The notes beneath the pieces are model-generated. The model made no database searches, was not told the DNA's origin, and was given only the letters and a program-made list of their open reading frames with translations. The position numbers and the translations under genes are program-made. From Actinomycetes bacterium (GTDB taxonomy: Bacteria; Actinomycetota; Acidimicrobiia; Acidimicrobiales; RAAP-2), in assembly GCA_021791145.1 (NCBI GenBank), contig JAJYXE010000002.1:1-55031 (forward strand): DNA of 55,031 bases. The letters are read 5' to 3'. Each line of letters starts with the position of its first letter. Positions within the stretch are counted from its first letter, which is position 1. Positions 24,231 to 33,462 of the stretch are shown in pieces.

Positions 24231-25240
24231 AGCGGGCGTCGCAGACCGGAGGGAGGGTGCGCGTCGGCGTGAACCTGAACAACCGAGAGGCGCTGCTCGC
24301 GCCCGACTACGGCATGCCCGGCCTGCTCGAGCTCGCCGAGCGAGCCGAGACGGCCGGCTTCGATTCGCTCTGGGTGGGCGACAGCCTCGTCGCGCGGCCC
24401 CGTTACGAGCCGATGGTCCTCCTCGCCGCCCTGGCGCAGCGGACTACCTCGGTGCTGCTCGGGACCGCGTGCCTCGTGACGACGCTGAGGAACCCCGTGC
24501 AGCTGGCTCAGGCGTGGTCAACCCTCGACGTGGTGTCGAACGGCAGGACGGTGCTCGGCGCGTGCGCAGGGAACGTCGCCGAGGACGCCGTGAAGAAGGA
24601 GTTCGGGATCTGTGGCCTCGACCACCGGCGCCGGATCGCGACCTTCGAGGAAGGGCTGAGGGTCCTGCGCGCCCTGCTGTCCGAAGGCCGCGTGACCTAC
24701 CACGGCGAGGTGTTCTCCTTCGAGGACGTCGGCTTCTCGACCGGCGTCGAGCCGCAGCCCCTCCTCCCGGTGCAGAAGCCGCCGCCGATCTGGGTGGTGG
24801 CGAACCCCTCGATCGGCGCCTCCACCCCAAGAGGCGTCTCGAGCGCCGCGGCTCGGGTCGCCGAGCTGGGCGACGGCTGGCTGACCTGCTGCCGCGCGAC
24901 GCATCCCGAAGAGGTCGCGGACTTCGTGGCGGAGCTCGCCTCGCTGCGCTCGCTCGCCGGCTTCGAGGTCGCCTACCAGGTCACGACCACCCTCGGCGAC
25001 ACGAAGGCCGACGCGCTCGCCGCCCAGCGCGCCTACATCGGGGCCTACTACCCGCAGTTCGGCGAGGCCGTGCAGCTCGCCGACTGGGGACCATCGGGCA
25101 GCGCAGACGCAGTGGAGGCGTGGTTCCGCGAGTTTCGCGACGCGGGGGTGACGACGTTCGTCTGCAGGTTCGCCTCCCTCGACCAGCAGGACCAGCTCGA
25201 TCGGTTCGGCGCCCAGGTGCTCCCCGGGCTCCGACGCTGA
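24227..25240 (+). CDS. LLM-class flavin/F420-dependent oxidoreductase, copy 1
   Basis: The 337-residue bacterial-luciferase-like TIM barrel has ERAETAGFDSLWVGDSLVAR, LGTACLVTTLRNPVQLAQAW and LDVVSNGRTVLGACAGN, the typical N-terminal half of this family. Members use FMN with O2 or the deazaflavin F420; the cofactor cannot be told from the motifs. A possible role is flavin-dependent oxygenation or F420-dependent reduction of a ring or imine intermediate. The GTG at 24227 overlaps the hyuB stop. A second, different LLM protein starts the minus-strand operon at 46284. Confidence 0.87.
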   Translation: MKRASQTGGRVRVGVNLNNREALLAPDYGMPGLLELAERAETAGFDSLWVGDSLVARPRYEPMVLLAALAQRTTSVLLGTACLVTTLRNPVQLAQAWSTLDVVSNGRTVLGACAGNVAEDAVKKEFGICGLDHRRRIATFEEGLRVLRALLSEGRVTYHGEVFSFEDVGFSTGVEPQPLLPVQKPPPIWVVANPSIGASTPRGVSSAAARVAELGDGWLTCCRATHPEEVADFVAELASLRSLAGFEVAYQVTTTLGDTKADALAAQRAYIGAYYPQFGEAVQLADWGPSGSADAVEAWFREFRDAGVTTFVCRFASLDQQDQLDRFGAQVLPGLRR

Positions 25241-25302
25241 AAGGTGAGGAGGATGGAGTGAGACGATGGCACGATCACGATGGCACGATGAAGGAGGCCG
25301 AC

Positions 25303-25377
25303 GTGCAGGCCGAGCATCCGAGACAGCCGCGACGGACGACGGCGGGAACGACGAAGCACTGGACGCGAGGCTCATGA
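25303..25377 (+). CDS. Possible 24-residue leader ORF coupled to the oxidoreductase gene
   Basis: A strong AAGGAGG (25291-25297) lies five bases before a GTG that opens a 24-codon frame rich in Arg, Thr and Gln. It ends in TGA overlapping the ATG at 25374 (ATGA), the same coupling used elsewhere in this operon. An in-frame ATG at 25288 would give 29 residues. No homology was recognised. It may be a translated leader that delivers ribosomes to the long downstream gene. It could also be chance in GC-rich DNA. Confidence 0.35.
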   Translation: MQAEHPRQPRRTTAGTTKHWTRGS

Positions 25378-28300
25378 CGACTTCGACGACGCCGACGGCC
25401 ACTCGGAGGGCGAAAGCCTTCGCTCCGCTCCCAGGAGAGCGCGACGCCGGCGAGGGAGAGGAGATCTTCCTCACGGGGATCCAAGCGCTCGTGCGCGTCG
25501 TGCTCGACGCGATGCGAAGGGACCGTGCAGCGGGTCTGCACACGGCGGCGTTCGTCTCGGGTTACCCCGGGTCCCCGCTCGCCGGTTTCGACAAGGAGCT
25601 GGCACGGCACCGATCGCTGCTCGCCGATCTCGACGTGGTCCACCTCCCCGGGCAGAACGAAGAGCTGGCTGCGACGGCGGTCGCGGGCAGCCAGCTCGCT
25701 CAGGGGTTCCGAAGCGCCCGCTATGACGGGGTGCTCGGGGTGTGGTACGGCAAGGCGCCAGGGCTCGACCGGGCGCTGGACGCGCTCTGGCACGGCCAGT
25801 TCACGGGCGCGTCCTCCAACGGAGGGGTCCTGCTCTTCGTGGGAGACGACCCGGCGTGCAAGTCCTCCATGGTCCCGAGCGCCTCGGAGCTCACGCTCGC
25901 CTCCCTGCACATCCCGGTGCTGTACCCAGGGAGCGTGGAGGAGATCCTGTCGCTGGGTGCTCACGGTGTCGCGCTGTCGCGCTCCTCAGGGCTCTGGACG
26001 TCGCTCAAGATCGTCGCGTCGGTCGCCGACGGCTTCGCCAGCGCGTCTGGCGACGCGCTCCACGGCCTCGAGGGGCGACCGGTCCCGAGCACGGGCGCCT
26101 ACGTCCCGATCGTGCGCCCGCCATGCGTGCCGGACTCGCTCCAGACGGAGCAGGAGATCATGACGGTCCGCACCGACGCCGCGATCGAGTACGGCAGGCT
26201 TGCGGGGCTCAACCGGGCCACCCTGGACACCGACGACGCCTGGCTCGGCATCGTCGCAGCTGGCAGCGTCTACCGGGAGGTCCTCGCCGCACTCGAGCGC
26301 TTGGGCCTGGACCACGGCGCGCTCGGTCGCTACGGCGTGCGGCTCATGCAGGTCCAGATGCTCTCCCCCCTCGAGCCGGCGTCCTTCCGGCACTTCGCAC
26401 GAGGCCTGCACGAGATCCTCGTCGTCGAAGAGAAGCGGCCGCTTCTGGAGCCCTACCTCCGTGAGGCGCTCTATGGGACCGCTGATCCCCCGAGGATCGT
26501 CGGTCGCCTCGACGAGCAGGGCAAGCCGCTCGTGCCAGGCTTCGGCGTCCTCCACTCTCGGGAGCTCGCGGACATCGTCGCCGGTCGCCTGCGCCAGAGG
26601 GTCCCCGAGACCGCCTTCGCCCCCAAGCCCGCGGAACGGCCGAGGATCCCGATCGCCTCGGTGCAGCGCACGCCGTACTTCTGCTCCGGCTGCCCGCACA
26701 ACTCGAGCGTCCGGGTACCCGAAGGAGCCTTGGTCGGAGTCGGGACCGGCTGCCATGCGCTGAGCGCCTGGGCGGACGAGCGCATGGTCGGCACCATCGT
26801 CACCAAGGCCCAGATGGGCGGGGAGGGGGCGACCTGGCTCGGCCTCGAGCCCTTCGTGGCCGACGACCACATGTTCCAGGACATCGGCGACGGGACCTAC
26901 TTCCATTCGGGCCAGCTCGCGATCCAAGCAGCGGTCGCAGCGGGGTCCCACATCACGTTCAAGCTGCTCTACAACGGCGCGATCGCCATGACCGGCGGGC
27001 AAGATCCCTCCGAGAGCGACAGCCGACCGGTCCAGGACGTCGCGGAGATCCTCCTGCGCCAAGGGGTGCGCCGGGTGCTCATCACCACCGACGATCCGGC
27101 TCGCTACCGCGGGGTCCGCCTGCCTCGGGGCGTGGAGGTCTGGCACAGGAGGCGGGTGCTCGAAGCCCAGCACGTCCTGGCGAAGGAGCCCGGCGTCACG
27201 GTCATGATCCACGACCAGCGCTGCGCCGCCGAGAAGCGACGCGATCGCGCCCGCGGGAAGCTTCCGACCCCGACCCGACGCGTCTACATCAACGAACGGG
27301 TGTGCGAAGGCTGCGGGGACTGCGGGCTCGCGTCCAACTGCCTGTCGGTCGAACCGGTGGAGACCGAGCTCGGCCGCAAGACCAGGATCAACCAGACGTC
27401 GTGCAACGCGGACTACTCCTGCCTCGAGGGGAACTGCCCGTCGTTCCTCACCGTGCGGCGTCGCTCGACCAGCCCAGTGAGGACCCTCCTCGCTCGCCGG
27501 CGCGCCTCCGGCTCGGCGCCGGTCTCCCCGTCCGGCCGGCAGCAGGCGCCGGCGGAGCCGGGCTCCCTGCCCGACCCCCGGCTCCTCTTCGACGCAGGGG
27601 ACTTCACGATGCGGATGCCGGGCGTGGGGGGAACCGGGGTCGTGACCGTCAGCCAGATCATCGGGATGGCGGCCACGCACGCCGGCCTCCACGTCCAGGG
27701 GCTCGACCAGACCGGCCTCAGCCAGAAGGCCGGCGCCGTCGTCTCCGACCTTCGGTTGAGCACGCGCCCTCTGCCGGGATCCAACCAGCTGTCGCGTGCC
27801 GTCGACCTCTACCTCGGCTTCGACCAGGTCGTCGCGCTCTCCCCCGGGCACCTCTCCACCATCGCACCGGGGAGGACCGTCGCGGTGGTCTCGACCAGTC
27901 CGGTCCCCACCGCCGACATGGTGACCCACCCCGACCGCACGCTCCCGACCAGCGCACGGGTCGCGGAGGTGCTCTCCGAGCTGGTCGGCCCCGAGCGGCT
28001 GTTCCTCGTCGACCCCGTCCGGCTCACCGAGCGGCTCCTTGGCTCCGCGGTGTTCGCGAACGTGCTCCTGCTCGGGGTCGCCTTCCAGGCCGGCGCCCTT
28101 CCGCTCCCCTCGGAGAGCATCGAACGGGCCATCGAGCTCAACGGCGTCGCCGTCCCCCAGAACCTCGCCGCGTTCCGGTGGGGCCGGGCGTGGATCGCCG
28201 ACCGCGCACAGGTGGCGGCCGTCGTCGAGCGGGAGAAGGATCACGAGGCATCCCCCTCACGAGCCGGCCCTGCGCTGCCGGACGCCATTCGCCAGGACCC

Positions 28301-28925
28301 CGAGCTCGCCGAGCTCGTCTCGCTCCGAGCGAGGGACCTCGAGGAGTACCAGAGCCCTGCGTACGCGGCGCACTACCTCGAAGTCGTCGCCCTCGCCGCG
28401 CGCGCGGAGCAGCAGGCGGGCCAGCGCTCCGGCGCCTTCTCTGCGGCGGTGGCGAGAGGCCTCCACAAGCTGATGGCCTACAAGGACGAGTACGAAGTCG
28501 CCCGGCTCCACCTCGAGGCGCTCCCGATCGAGGCTCGAGAGCCAGGGGCACGGGTCAGCTGGCACCTCCAACCGCCGATCTTCAAATCGCTGGGTCTGGA
28601 GAGGAAGATCGAGGTCGGACCCTGGTTCCGCTACGCGTTCGTCGCGCTCCGGGCGGCTCGCTCGCTGCGGGGAACCCCCCTGGACCCATTCGGGCACACG
28701 CAGGTGAGGCGCACCGAGCGGCGGCTCGCCGCGCAGTACGAGGCAGACGTCCGCCGCCTCGTGAAGATCCTGACCTCAGAGAACCATGCGCTGGCGTGCG
28801 AGCTCGCTCGGCTCCCGGAGATCGTCCGGGGCTACGAAGAGGTGAAGATGCGCAACGTCGCGCACTACGAGGAGAGGCGCAGAGAGCTGCTGGACGAGCT
28901 CGCGCGCTCGCCGGTCTCGGCATGA
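25374..28925 (+). CDS. Fused indolepyruvate/2-oxoacid:ferredoxin oxidoreductase (IorAB-type)
   Basis: This 1183-residue single-chain enzyme would oxidatively decarboxylate a 2-oxo acid to an acyl-CoA, reducing ferredoxin. The pyrimidine-binding half lies near the N-terminus (AFVSGYPGSPLAGFDKEL). The thiamine-diphosphate domain contains FCSGCPHNSS and MGGEGATWLGLEPF. A Cys cluster at about residues 643-690 (CEGCGDCGLASNC ... CNADYSC) binds [4Fe-4S]. The gamma-type domain starts at about 747 (MPGVGGTGVVTVSQI), followed by a C-terminal extension. Heteromeric IorA/IorB are fused here, as in many aerobic bacteria. The ATG at 25374 is preferred because of the ATGA overlap with the small ORF; an in-frame ATG at 25266 adds 36 low-complexity residues. 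Its stop overlaps the aldolase ATG. Confidence 0.9.
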   Translation: MTTSTTPTATRRAKAFAPLPGERDAGEGEEIFLTGIQALVRVVLDAMRRDRAAGLHTAAFVSGYPGSPLAGFDKELARHRSLLADLDVVHLPGQNEELAATAVAGSQLAQGFRSARYDGVLGVWYGKAPGLDRALDALWHGQFTGASSNGGVLLFVGDDPACKSSMVPSASELTLASLHIPVLYPGSVEEILSLGAHGVALSRSSGLWTSLKIVASVADGFASASGDALHGLEGRPVPSTGAYVPIVRPPCVPDSLQTEQEIMTVRTDAAIEYGRLAGLNRATLDTDDAWLGIVAAGSVYREVLAALERLGLDHGALGRYGVRLMQVQMLSPLEPASFRHFARGLHEILVVEEKRPLLEPYLREALYGTADPPRIVGRLDEQGKPLVPGFGVLHSRELADIVAGRLRQRVPETAFAPKPAERPRIPIASVQRTPYFCSGCPHNSSVRVPEGALVGVGTGCHALSAWADERMVGTIVTKAQMGGEGATWLGLEPFVADDHMFQDIGDGTYFHSGQLAIQAAVAAGSHITFKLLYNGAIAMTGGQDPSESDSRPVQDVAEILLRQGVRRVLITTDDPARYRGVRLPRGVEVWHRRRVLEAQHVLAKEPGVTVMIHDQRCAAEKRRDRARGKLPTPTRRVYINERVCEGCGDCGLASNCLSVEPVETELGRKTRINQTSCNADYSCLEGNCPSFLTVRRRSTSPVRTLLARRRASGSAPVSPSGRQQAPAEPGSLPDPRLLFDAGDFTMRMPGVGGTGVVTVSQIIGMAATHAGLHVQGLDQTGLSQKAGAVVSDLRLSTRPLPGSNQLSRAVDLYLGFDQVVALSPGHLSTIAPGRTVAVVSTSPVPTADMVTHPDRTLPTSARVAEVLSELVGPERLFLVDPVRLTERLLGSAVFANVLLLGVAFQAGALPLPSESIERAIELNGVAVPQNLAAFRWGRAWIADRAQVAAVVEREKDHEASPSRAGPALPDAIRQDPELAELVSLRARDLEEYQSPAYAAHYLEVVALAARAEQQAGQRSGAFSAAVARGLHKLMAYKDEYEVARLHLEALPIEAREPGARVSWHLQPPIFKSLGLERKIEVGPWFRYAFVALRAARSLRGTPLDPFGHTQVRRTERRLAAQYEADVRRLVKILTSENHALACELARLPEIVRGYEEVKMRNVAHYEERRRELLDELARSPVSA

Positions 28926-29683
28926 GCGCGGCGGCGCCGAGGGTGGGCACGTTCCTCAGCCTCGCCTCTCCCGAAGCCGCGGCCGTGGTGAGCGGCGGGC
29001 TGGACCTGGTCCTCGTGGACGCCGAGCACGGCGTCGGGGACGAGCCCACGCTGCTCGCCCAGCTGAGAGCGGCGCGCTGCGCGCACCGCTGGGTTCGGGT
29101 GAGGCAGCTCGCGGACGCCCCGAAGGTTCTCGACCTCGGCGCGGACGGGGTCGTGGTCCCGCGCGTCAGGGCGGCGAGCGAGGTGGCGGAGCTGGTGAGG
29201 AGCTGCTCGTACCCGCCCATGGGGACCCGCGGGCTCGGCCCGTCGACGGCGAACCTGTACGGGTTGCACCTGCGCGAGCAGCTGGCACGCGGCTCGCGCC
29301 TCGGTGAGCTCTGGCCGCAGATCGAGACGCTCGAGGCCGTCGAGGCGCTCCCGGAGATCCTGGCCTTGGATCCAGGGCCCACAGGGCTGTTCGTCGGCCC
29401 AGGCGACCTCTCGGCCGCGCTCGGCCATCCCGGGGAGCTGAGCCATCCCGAGGTGCGCCGGACCGTGGAGCGTGTCGCGGCGCAGTGCAGCGCGGCGGGC
29501 CGCAGGTTCGCGATCTTCAGCCCGGACGCCACGGACGCCGAGCGCTGGATCGATCTCGGCGCGTCGGTCGTCGTCGTGGGGTCCGACGCCGGCTGGATGG
29601 CGCAGGGAGCGGCTCCGGTGTGGGAGCTCCGTGAGGCAGAGCTCCGTGAGGCAAAGCTCCGTGAGGCAGAGGGGTCCCGATGA
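28922..29683 (+). CDS. HpcH/HpaI-type class II aldolase
   Basis: The 253-residue TIM-barrel aldolase has LVLVDAEHGVGDEP (catalytic His and metal-side acid), WVRVRQL (Arg), GTRGLGP, the metal ligands in PQIETLEAVEAL (Glu) and GPGDLSAALG (Asp). HpaI and relatives cleave or form 4-hydroxy-2-oxo acids with pyruvate. The product 2-oxo acid could feed the adjacent oxidoreductase or the hydroxyacid dehydrogenase. The final residues contain three copies of a 5-residue repeat (ELREA/KLREA) encoded by a 15-bp tandem triplication. The ATG overlaps the upstream stop (ATGA), as does its own stop with the next ATG. Confidence 0.88.
   Translation: MSAAAPRVGTFLSLASPEAAAVVSGGLDLVLVDAEHGVGDEPTLLAQLRAARCAHRWVRVRQLADAPKVLDLGADGVVVPRVRAASEVAELVRSCSYPPMGTRGLGPSTANLYGLHLREQLARGSRLGELWPQIETLEAVEALPEILALDPGPTGLFVGPGDLSAALGHPGELSHPEVRRTVERVAAQCSAAGRRFAIFSPDATDAERWIDLGASVVVVGSDAGWMAQGAAPVWELREAELREAKLREAEGSR
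29624..29668. repeat. 15-bp tandem triplication at the 3' end of the aldolase gene
   Basis: Units of GAGCTCCGTGAGGCA start at 29624, 29639 and 29654; the third begins AAGCTCC. They keep frame and add three ELREA-like repeats to the protein tail. Confidence 0.93.
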
Positions 29684-30663
29684 GCGCCAAGGTGGTCAAG
29701 ACCGACGGGGACTTCACAGATCTGCAGATCGAGCGCGCGGTCCTCGGGCGCGTCGGCGCCGAGCTCGTCGAGCTGCACGAGCCGAGCCCAGAGGAGCTCG
29801 TGGCCCGGGCCCGGGACGCCGACGCGCTCATGGTCCTCGCCTATCCCGTCACCCGCGAGCTCCTGGAGGAGCTGGCCCAGGTGAAGGTCGTCTCGCGCTA
29901 CGGGGTGGGCGTCGACGTGGTCGACGTGAAAGCCGCCACCTCGCTCGGGGTCCCGGTCGCCTACACACCGCAGTACTGCGTGGACGAGGTCAGCACCCAC
30001 GCCGTCGCCCTGCTGCTCGCCGTCTGGCGCAAGCTGGCCGCGCTGAACCGGCACGCCGCGGACGGGACGTTCCCGGCGATCCGAGCGGTCGGGCCGCTCC
30101 GGCGGCTCGCGGGCTCGAGGGTCGGCCTGGTCGGGTTCGGCACGCTCGGGCGGGCGGTCGCCCGCAAGCTGTCCGGCTTCGACCTCGAGATCGTGGCGAC
30201 CGATCCGAAGGTGCCGGCACACGTCTTCTCCGAGCACAATGTCCGGCGGGTCGACCTGGACGAGCTCGTCGAGACCGCCGACATCGTCTCTCTCCACGCG
30301 AGCCTCACGCCGGCGACGTTCCACCTGATCGGTGAAGGCGAGATCGCCCGCATGAAGCCGGGCGCGATCGTGGTCAACACGGGCCGGGGGGCCCTCATCG
30401 ACCAGGTGCACCTCACGGCTGCGCTGCGGGACGGACGCCTCGGTGGCGCCGGCCTCGACGTCTTGGAGAAGGAGCCCCCCTCCGCCGACGACGAGCTGCT
30501 CCGCCTGCCGAACGTCGTGGTCACGCCCCACGTCGCTGCCTACTCGAAGGAGGCGATCTCCATGCTCCAAGAGCGTGCGGCGTCAGCCGTGGCCGACGTG
30601 CTCGGCGGGACCAGACCTGCGCACCTCGCGAACCCAGAGGTCTGGGAGCACCGACGGCGATGA
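29680..30663 (+). CDS. D-2-hydroxyacid dehydrogenase family protein (phosphoglycerate dehydrogenase/CtBP-like)
   Basis: The 327-residue NAD-dependent dehydrogenase has the Rossmann motif GLVGFGTLGRAV. The catalytic Arg is in VNTGRGALID, the Glu in DVLEKEPP and the His in VTPHVAAYS, so the full triad is present. The N-terminal substrate domain includes VVSRYGVGVDVVDV. It would interconvert a D-2-hydroxy acid and a 2-oxo acid. Its place between a 2-oxoacid aldolase and an amidase suggests reduction or oxidation of a pathway keto acid rather than serine biosynthesis. The ATG overlaps the aldolase TGA. Confidence 0.88.
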   Translation: MSAKVVKTDGDFTDLQIERAVLGRVGAELVELHEPSPEELVARARDADALMVLAYPVTRELLEELAQVKVVSRYGVGVDVVDVKAATSLGVPVAYTPQYCVDEVSTHAVALLLAVWRKLAALNRHAADGTFPAIRAVGPLRRLAGSRVGLVGFGTLGRAVARKLSGFDLEIVATDPKVPAHVFSEHNVRRVDLDELVETADIVSLHASLTPATFHLIGEGEIARMKPGAIVVNTGRGALIDQVHLTAALRDGRLGGAGLDVLEKEPPSADDELLRLPNVVVTPHVAAYSKEAISMLQERAASAVADVLGGTRPAHLANPEVWEHRRR

Positions 30664-30694
30664 CCGGCCGACCCTGCTCGCACGCGAGACGCGC

Positions 30695-32239
30695 ATGCAA
30701 CGGGTGAGCGACGCCTCGGTCGGCGAGGCCGCCCGCCGCATCGGGCTCGGGGCCGGGGCCTCGACAGTCGAGCGCATGGCGCCCGGCGTGGCCGCGCTGG
30801 TCGAGTCGGTGCGCGTCCTGGACCAGGTGGCCGACCACCTCCCGACGGTGCGCTATCCACGCACCCCCGGCTACCGGCCCGGGCCCGGTGAGGATCCCCT
30901 CCACGCCTGGTACCGCAAGACGTCGATACGTGGCAGCGCCGAGGGACCGCTCGCCGGGCGACGGGTGGCCGTGAAGGACACGGTGTGCGTCGCCGGGGTC
31001 CCGCTCATGAACGGAGCCTCGTACCTGGAGGGCTATGTCCCCGAGGTCGACGCCACCATCGTCACCCGGCTCCTCGATGCCGGAGCCGAGCTGGTGGGCA
31101 AGACCAACTGCGAGTACCTCTGCTTCTCTGGCGAGAGCGACACGAACGCCACCGGGCCGACCCTCAACCCTCGCCGCCGCGGCTACTCGGCCGGCGGCTC
31201 CTCCTCGGGGTCCGCCGCCGTGGTCGCGGCAGGCGAGGTCGACATCGCGATCGGGGGGGACCAGGGGGGCTCGATCCGGATCCCCGCGGCCTGGTGCGGC
31301 GCGTACGGGATGAAGCCCACCTGGGGCCTCGTGCCGTACACGGGGGTGTTCCCCGTCGAGCAGACGCTCGACCACGTCGGGCCGATCACGGCGACGGTGC
31401 ACGACAACGCCTTGGTGCTCGAGGTGCTCGCCGGGGCGGACGGGCTGGACCCGCGCCAGGGCGCGGTCACGGCGGACTCCTACGCCGACGCAGTCGAAGA
31501 GCCGGCCGAGGGCCTGCGGATCGGGGTCCTGGCGGAAGGGTTCGGCCTGCCGAGCGCAGATCCCCGGGTGGAAGAGAAGGTGCGCGCCGCGCTCGGCACC
31601 CTGGAGAGCCGCGGCGTGCTGCTCCGGGCGGTGTCGGTGCCGATGCACGGGCTCGGCGGTGCCATCTGGGCGGCGATCGTGCTCCAAGGCAGCCTCGAGA
31701 TGATGATGCTCGGAGACGGCGTCGGGACCAACTGGAAGGGATTGCACCTGGACAGCCTCGCCCGCCGGCAGGCGGCATGGCGACGCAACCCGGAGGAGCT
31801 GCCCGAGCCGATACGGATCTCGATGGTCGCGGGCGAGATCCTTCGCACCTCGTTCGGAGGTCGCTATTACCACAAGGCGCAGAACCTCGCCCGGCAGCTC
31901 GCCGCAGCCTACGACGAGGCGCTGCGGGACCTGGACGCGCTCGCGCTCCCGACCGTGCCCTTCACCGCCCGTCCGATCCCCTCTGTCCGCACCGGTCCCC
32001 GTCCGCGGACCGTCGGGGAGCCCGGTGGCGCTGGCGCGGCTCCCCCGCACCTCGAGACCGATCAGACCGTCAACACCGCGCCGTTCAACTGCACCGGTCA
32101 CCCGGCGCTGTCGGTACCCTGCGGGACCGTCGACGGCCTGCCAGTCGGAGTCATGCTGGTCGGCGGCCCGTACCGAGAGCGGACCCTGTACCGGTTGGCT
32201 GCAGAGCTCGAACGTGCGGGAAACTGGCTGGATTGGTGA
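30695..32239 (+). CDS. Amidase signature (AS) family amidohydrolase
   Basis: The 514-residue amidase has the Ser-cisSer-Lys triad: Lys in RRVAVKDTVCV (about residue 94), Ser in the GGSSSGSAA loop (about 167) and Ser in GGDQGGSIRIPAAWCG (about 191). It hydrolyses a C-N amide to acid plus ammonia or amine, substrate unknown. Its position downstream of HyuAB makes a ring-opened amide a natural candidate. The ATG at 30695 has no strong ribosome-binding site; a GTG at 30704 is an alternative start. It sits 31 bases after the dehydrogenase stop. Confidence 0.9.
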   Translation: MQRVSDASVGEAARRIGLGAGASTVERMAPGVAALVESVRVLDQVADHLPTVRYPRTPGYRPGPGEDPLHAWYRKTSIRGSAEGPLAGRRVAVKDTVCVAGVPLMNGASYLEGYVPEVDATIVTRLLDAGAELVGKTNCEYLCFSGESDTNATGPTLNPRRRGYSAGGSSSGSAAVVAAGEVDIAIGGDQGGSIRIPAAWCGAYGMKPTWGLVPYTGVFPVEQTLDHVGPITATVHDNALVLEVLAGADGLDPRQGAVTADSYADAVEEPAEGLRIGVLAEGFGLPSADPRVEEKVRAALGTLESRGVLLRAVSVPMHGLGGAIWAAIVLQGSLEMMMLGDGVGTNWKGLHLDSLARRQAAWRRNPEELPEPIRISMVAGEILRTSFGGRYYHKAQNLARQLAAAYDEALRDLDALALPTVPFTARPIPSVRTGPRPRTVGEPGGAGAAPPHLETDQTVNTAPFNCTGHPALSVPCGTVDGLPVGVMLVGGPYRERTLYRLAAELERAGNWLDW

Positions 32240-32265
32240 GCAGCTCGGCGAGAGGAGCTTGTCGG

Positions 32266-33429
32266 ATGGACTTCGACTACGACGACGACCAGGTTGCCCT
32301 TCGTGAGCTCGCCTTGGACGTCGCCCGACGCGTCGATGACAAGTACTGGCAGGAAGTCGACGAGGACCACCACTTCCCCCGTGAGTTCTGGGGGTCGCTG
32401 GTCGAGTCCGAGCTGCTCGGCGTCTCCATCCCCGAGCAGTACGGCGGCAGCGGCAAGGGACTGCTCGACATGGCGATCGCGGTGGAGGCGCTCGCCGAGG
32501 GCGGCGCGGGCATGGAGGGGGGCTCGCTGTTCGTGAGCGGGCCGGTCTTCGGCGGATGCCTGCTGACGCGCCACGGGAGCAAGGAGCAGCAGGAGGCCTA
32601 CTTGCCGGGCCTGGCGACCGGTGACCTGTGGGCCGGAGCGTTCACCGAACCCGACTCGGGCTCGAACATCACGACGATCCGGACGTCTGCGACGCGATCG
32701 GGCGACACGTACCTGATCAACGGTCAGAAGATGTTCATCTCGCTGATCGCCAGCGCGAACCGGATCGTCGTGATGGCGCGGACCTCCCCCTACGACCCCG
32801 AGCGCCGGACGAGCGGCATCTCGCTGCTGCTCGGCGACCTGCCGAGCCCTGCCGTCGAAGCCAAACCGTTCCGCAAGATGGGCAACAACTTCATGGACTC
32901 GAACGCCGTCTTCTTCACCGACTACCCGGTGCCGGCGGACAGCATCGTGGGGGAGGAAGGCGGGGCGTGGAGGGCTCTCTACGACGTGTTGAACCCCGAG
33001 CGGATCATCCTGGCGGCGAGCGCCGTCGGCACGGGGACCTTGGCCCTCAAGAGAGCCGTCGACTACGCGATGGGTCGGCAGGTCTGGGGCAAGCCGATCG
33101 CCGCGCACCAGGGGTTGCAGTTCCCCCTGGCCGAGGCGCGAGTGAGCCTGGCGACGGCGCGTCTGCAGGTGTACGAGGCTGCGTGGCGCTACGACCTGGG
33201 CCGCGACTGCGGCGTGTCGGCTGCCATGGCGAAGTACGCGGCGGCTCACGCGGCGCTCGCTGCCGCGGACGCCGCCATCCAGACGCTGGGTGGAGCCGGC
33301 TACATCTCGGAGTCGGGCGTCGAGCGCCACTGGCGCAACCTCCGCCTCTACCGGATCTCCCCGGTCTCCGACGAGATGACGCTGAATTACCTGGCCCAGC
33401 ACGACCTCGGCATGCCGCGCTCCTACTAG
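32266..33429 (+). CDS. Acyl-CoA dehydrogenase family protein
   Basis: The 387-residue FAD enzyme of beta-oxidation type has an N-terminal helical domain and the FAD/substrate loop AFTEPDSGSNITTIRT. A C-terminal helical domain includes IQTLGGAGYISESGVERHWRN. In medium-chain enzymes the catalytic base is the Glu in the YEGTS motif. The equivalent segment here is LYRISPVSDEMTLNYLAQ, with Pro at that position, so the base may lie elsewhere, as in isovaleryl-type enzymes. The ATG at 32266 follows GAGGAG by nine bases. The hydratase and thiolase-like genes follow, so an acyl-CoA is oxidised to an enoyl-CoA in sequence. Confidence 0.88.
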   Translation: MDFDYDDDQVALRELALDVARRVDDKYWQEVDEDHHFPREFWGSLVESELLGVSIPEQYGGSGKGLLDMAIAVEALAEGGAGMEGGSLFVSGPVFGGCLLTRHGSKEQQEAYLPGLATGDLWAGAFTEPDSGSNITTIRTSATRSGDTYLINGQKMFISLIASANRIVVMARTSPYDPERRTSGISLLLGDLPSPAVEAKPFRKMGNNFMDSNAVFFTDYPVPADSIVGEEGGAWRALYDVLNPERIILAASAVGTGTLALKRAVDYAMGRQVWGKPIAAHQGLQFPLAEARVSLATARLQVYEAAWRYDLGRDCGVSAAMAKYAAAHAALAAADAAIQTLGGAGYISESGVERHWRNLRLYRISPVSDEMTLNYLAQHDLGMPRSY

Positions 33430-33462
33430 GCACGAGGAACTAGGACGGGCGGGAACGACCGA

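Noticed and set aside
32714..32724. CTGATCAACGG as a further operator site
   Set aside because: It lies inside the acyl-CoA dehydrogenase coding sequence (LING codons), far from any gap. Another TGATCA at 51920 is formed by a stop codon context.
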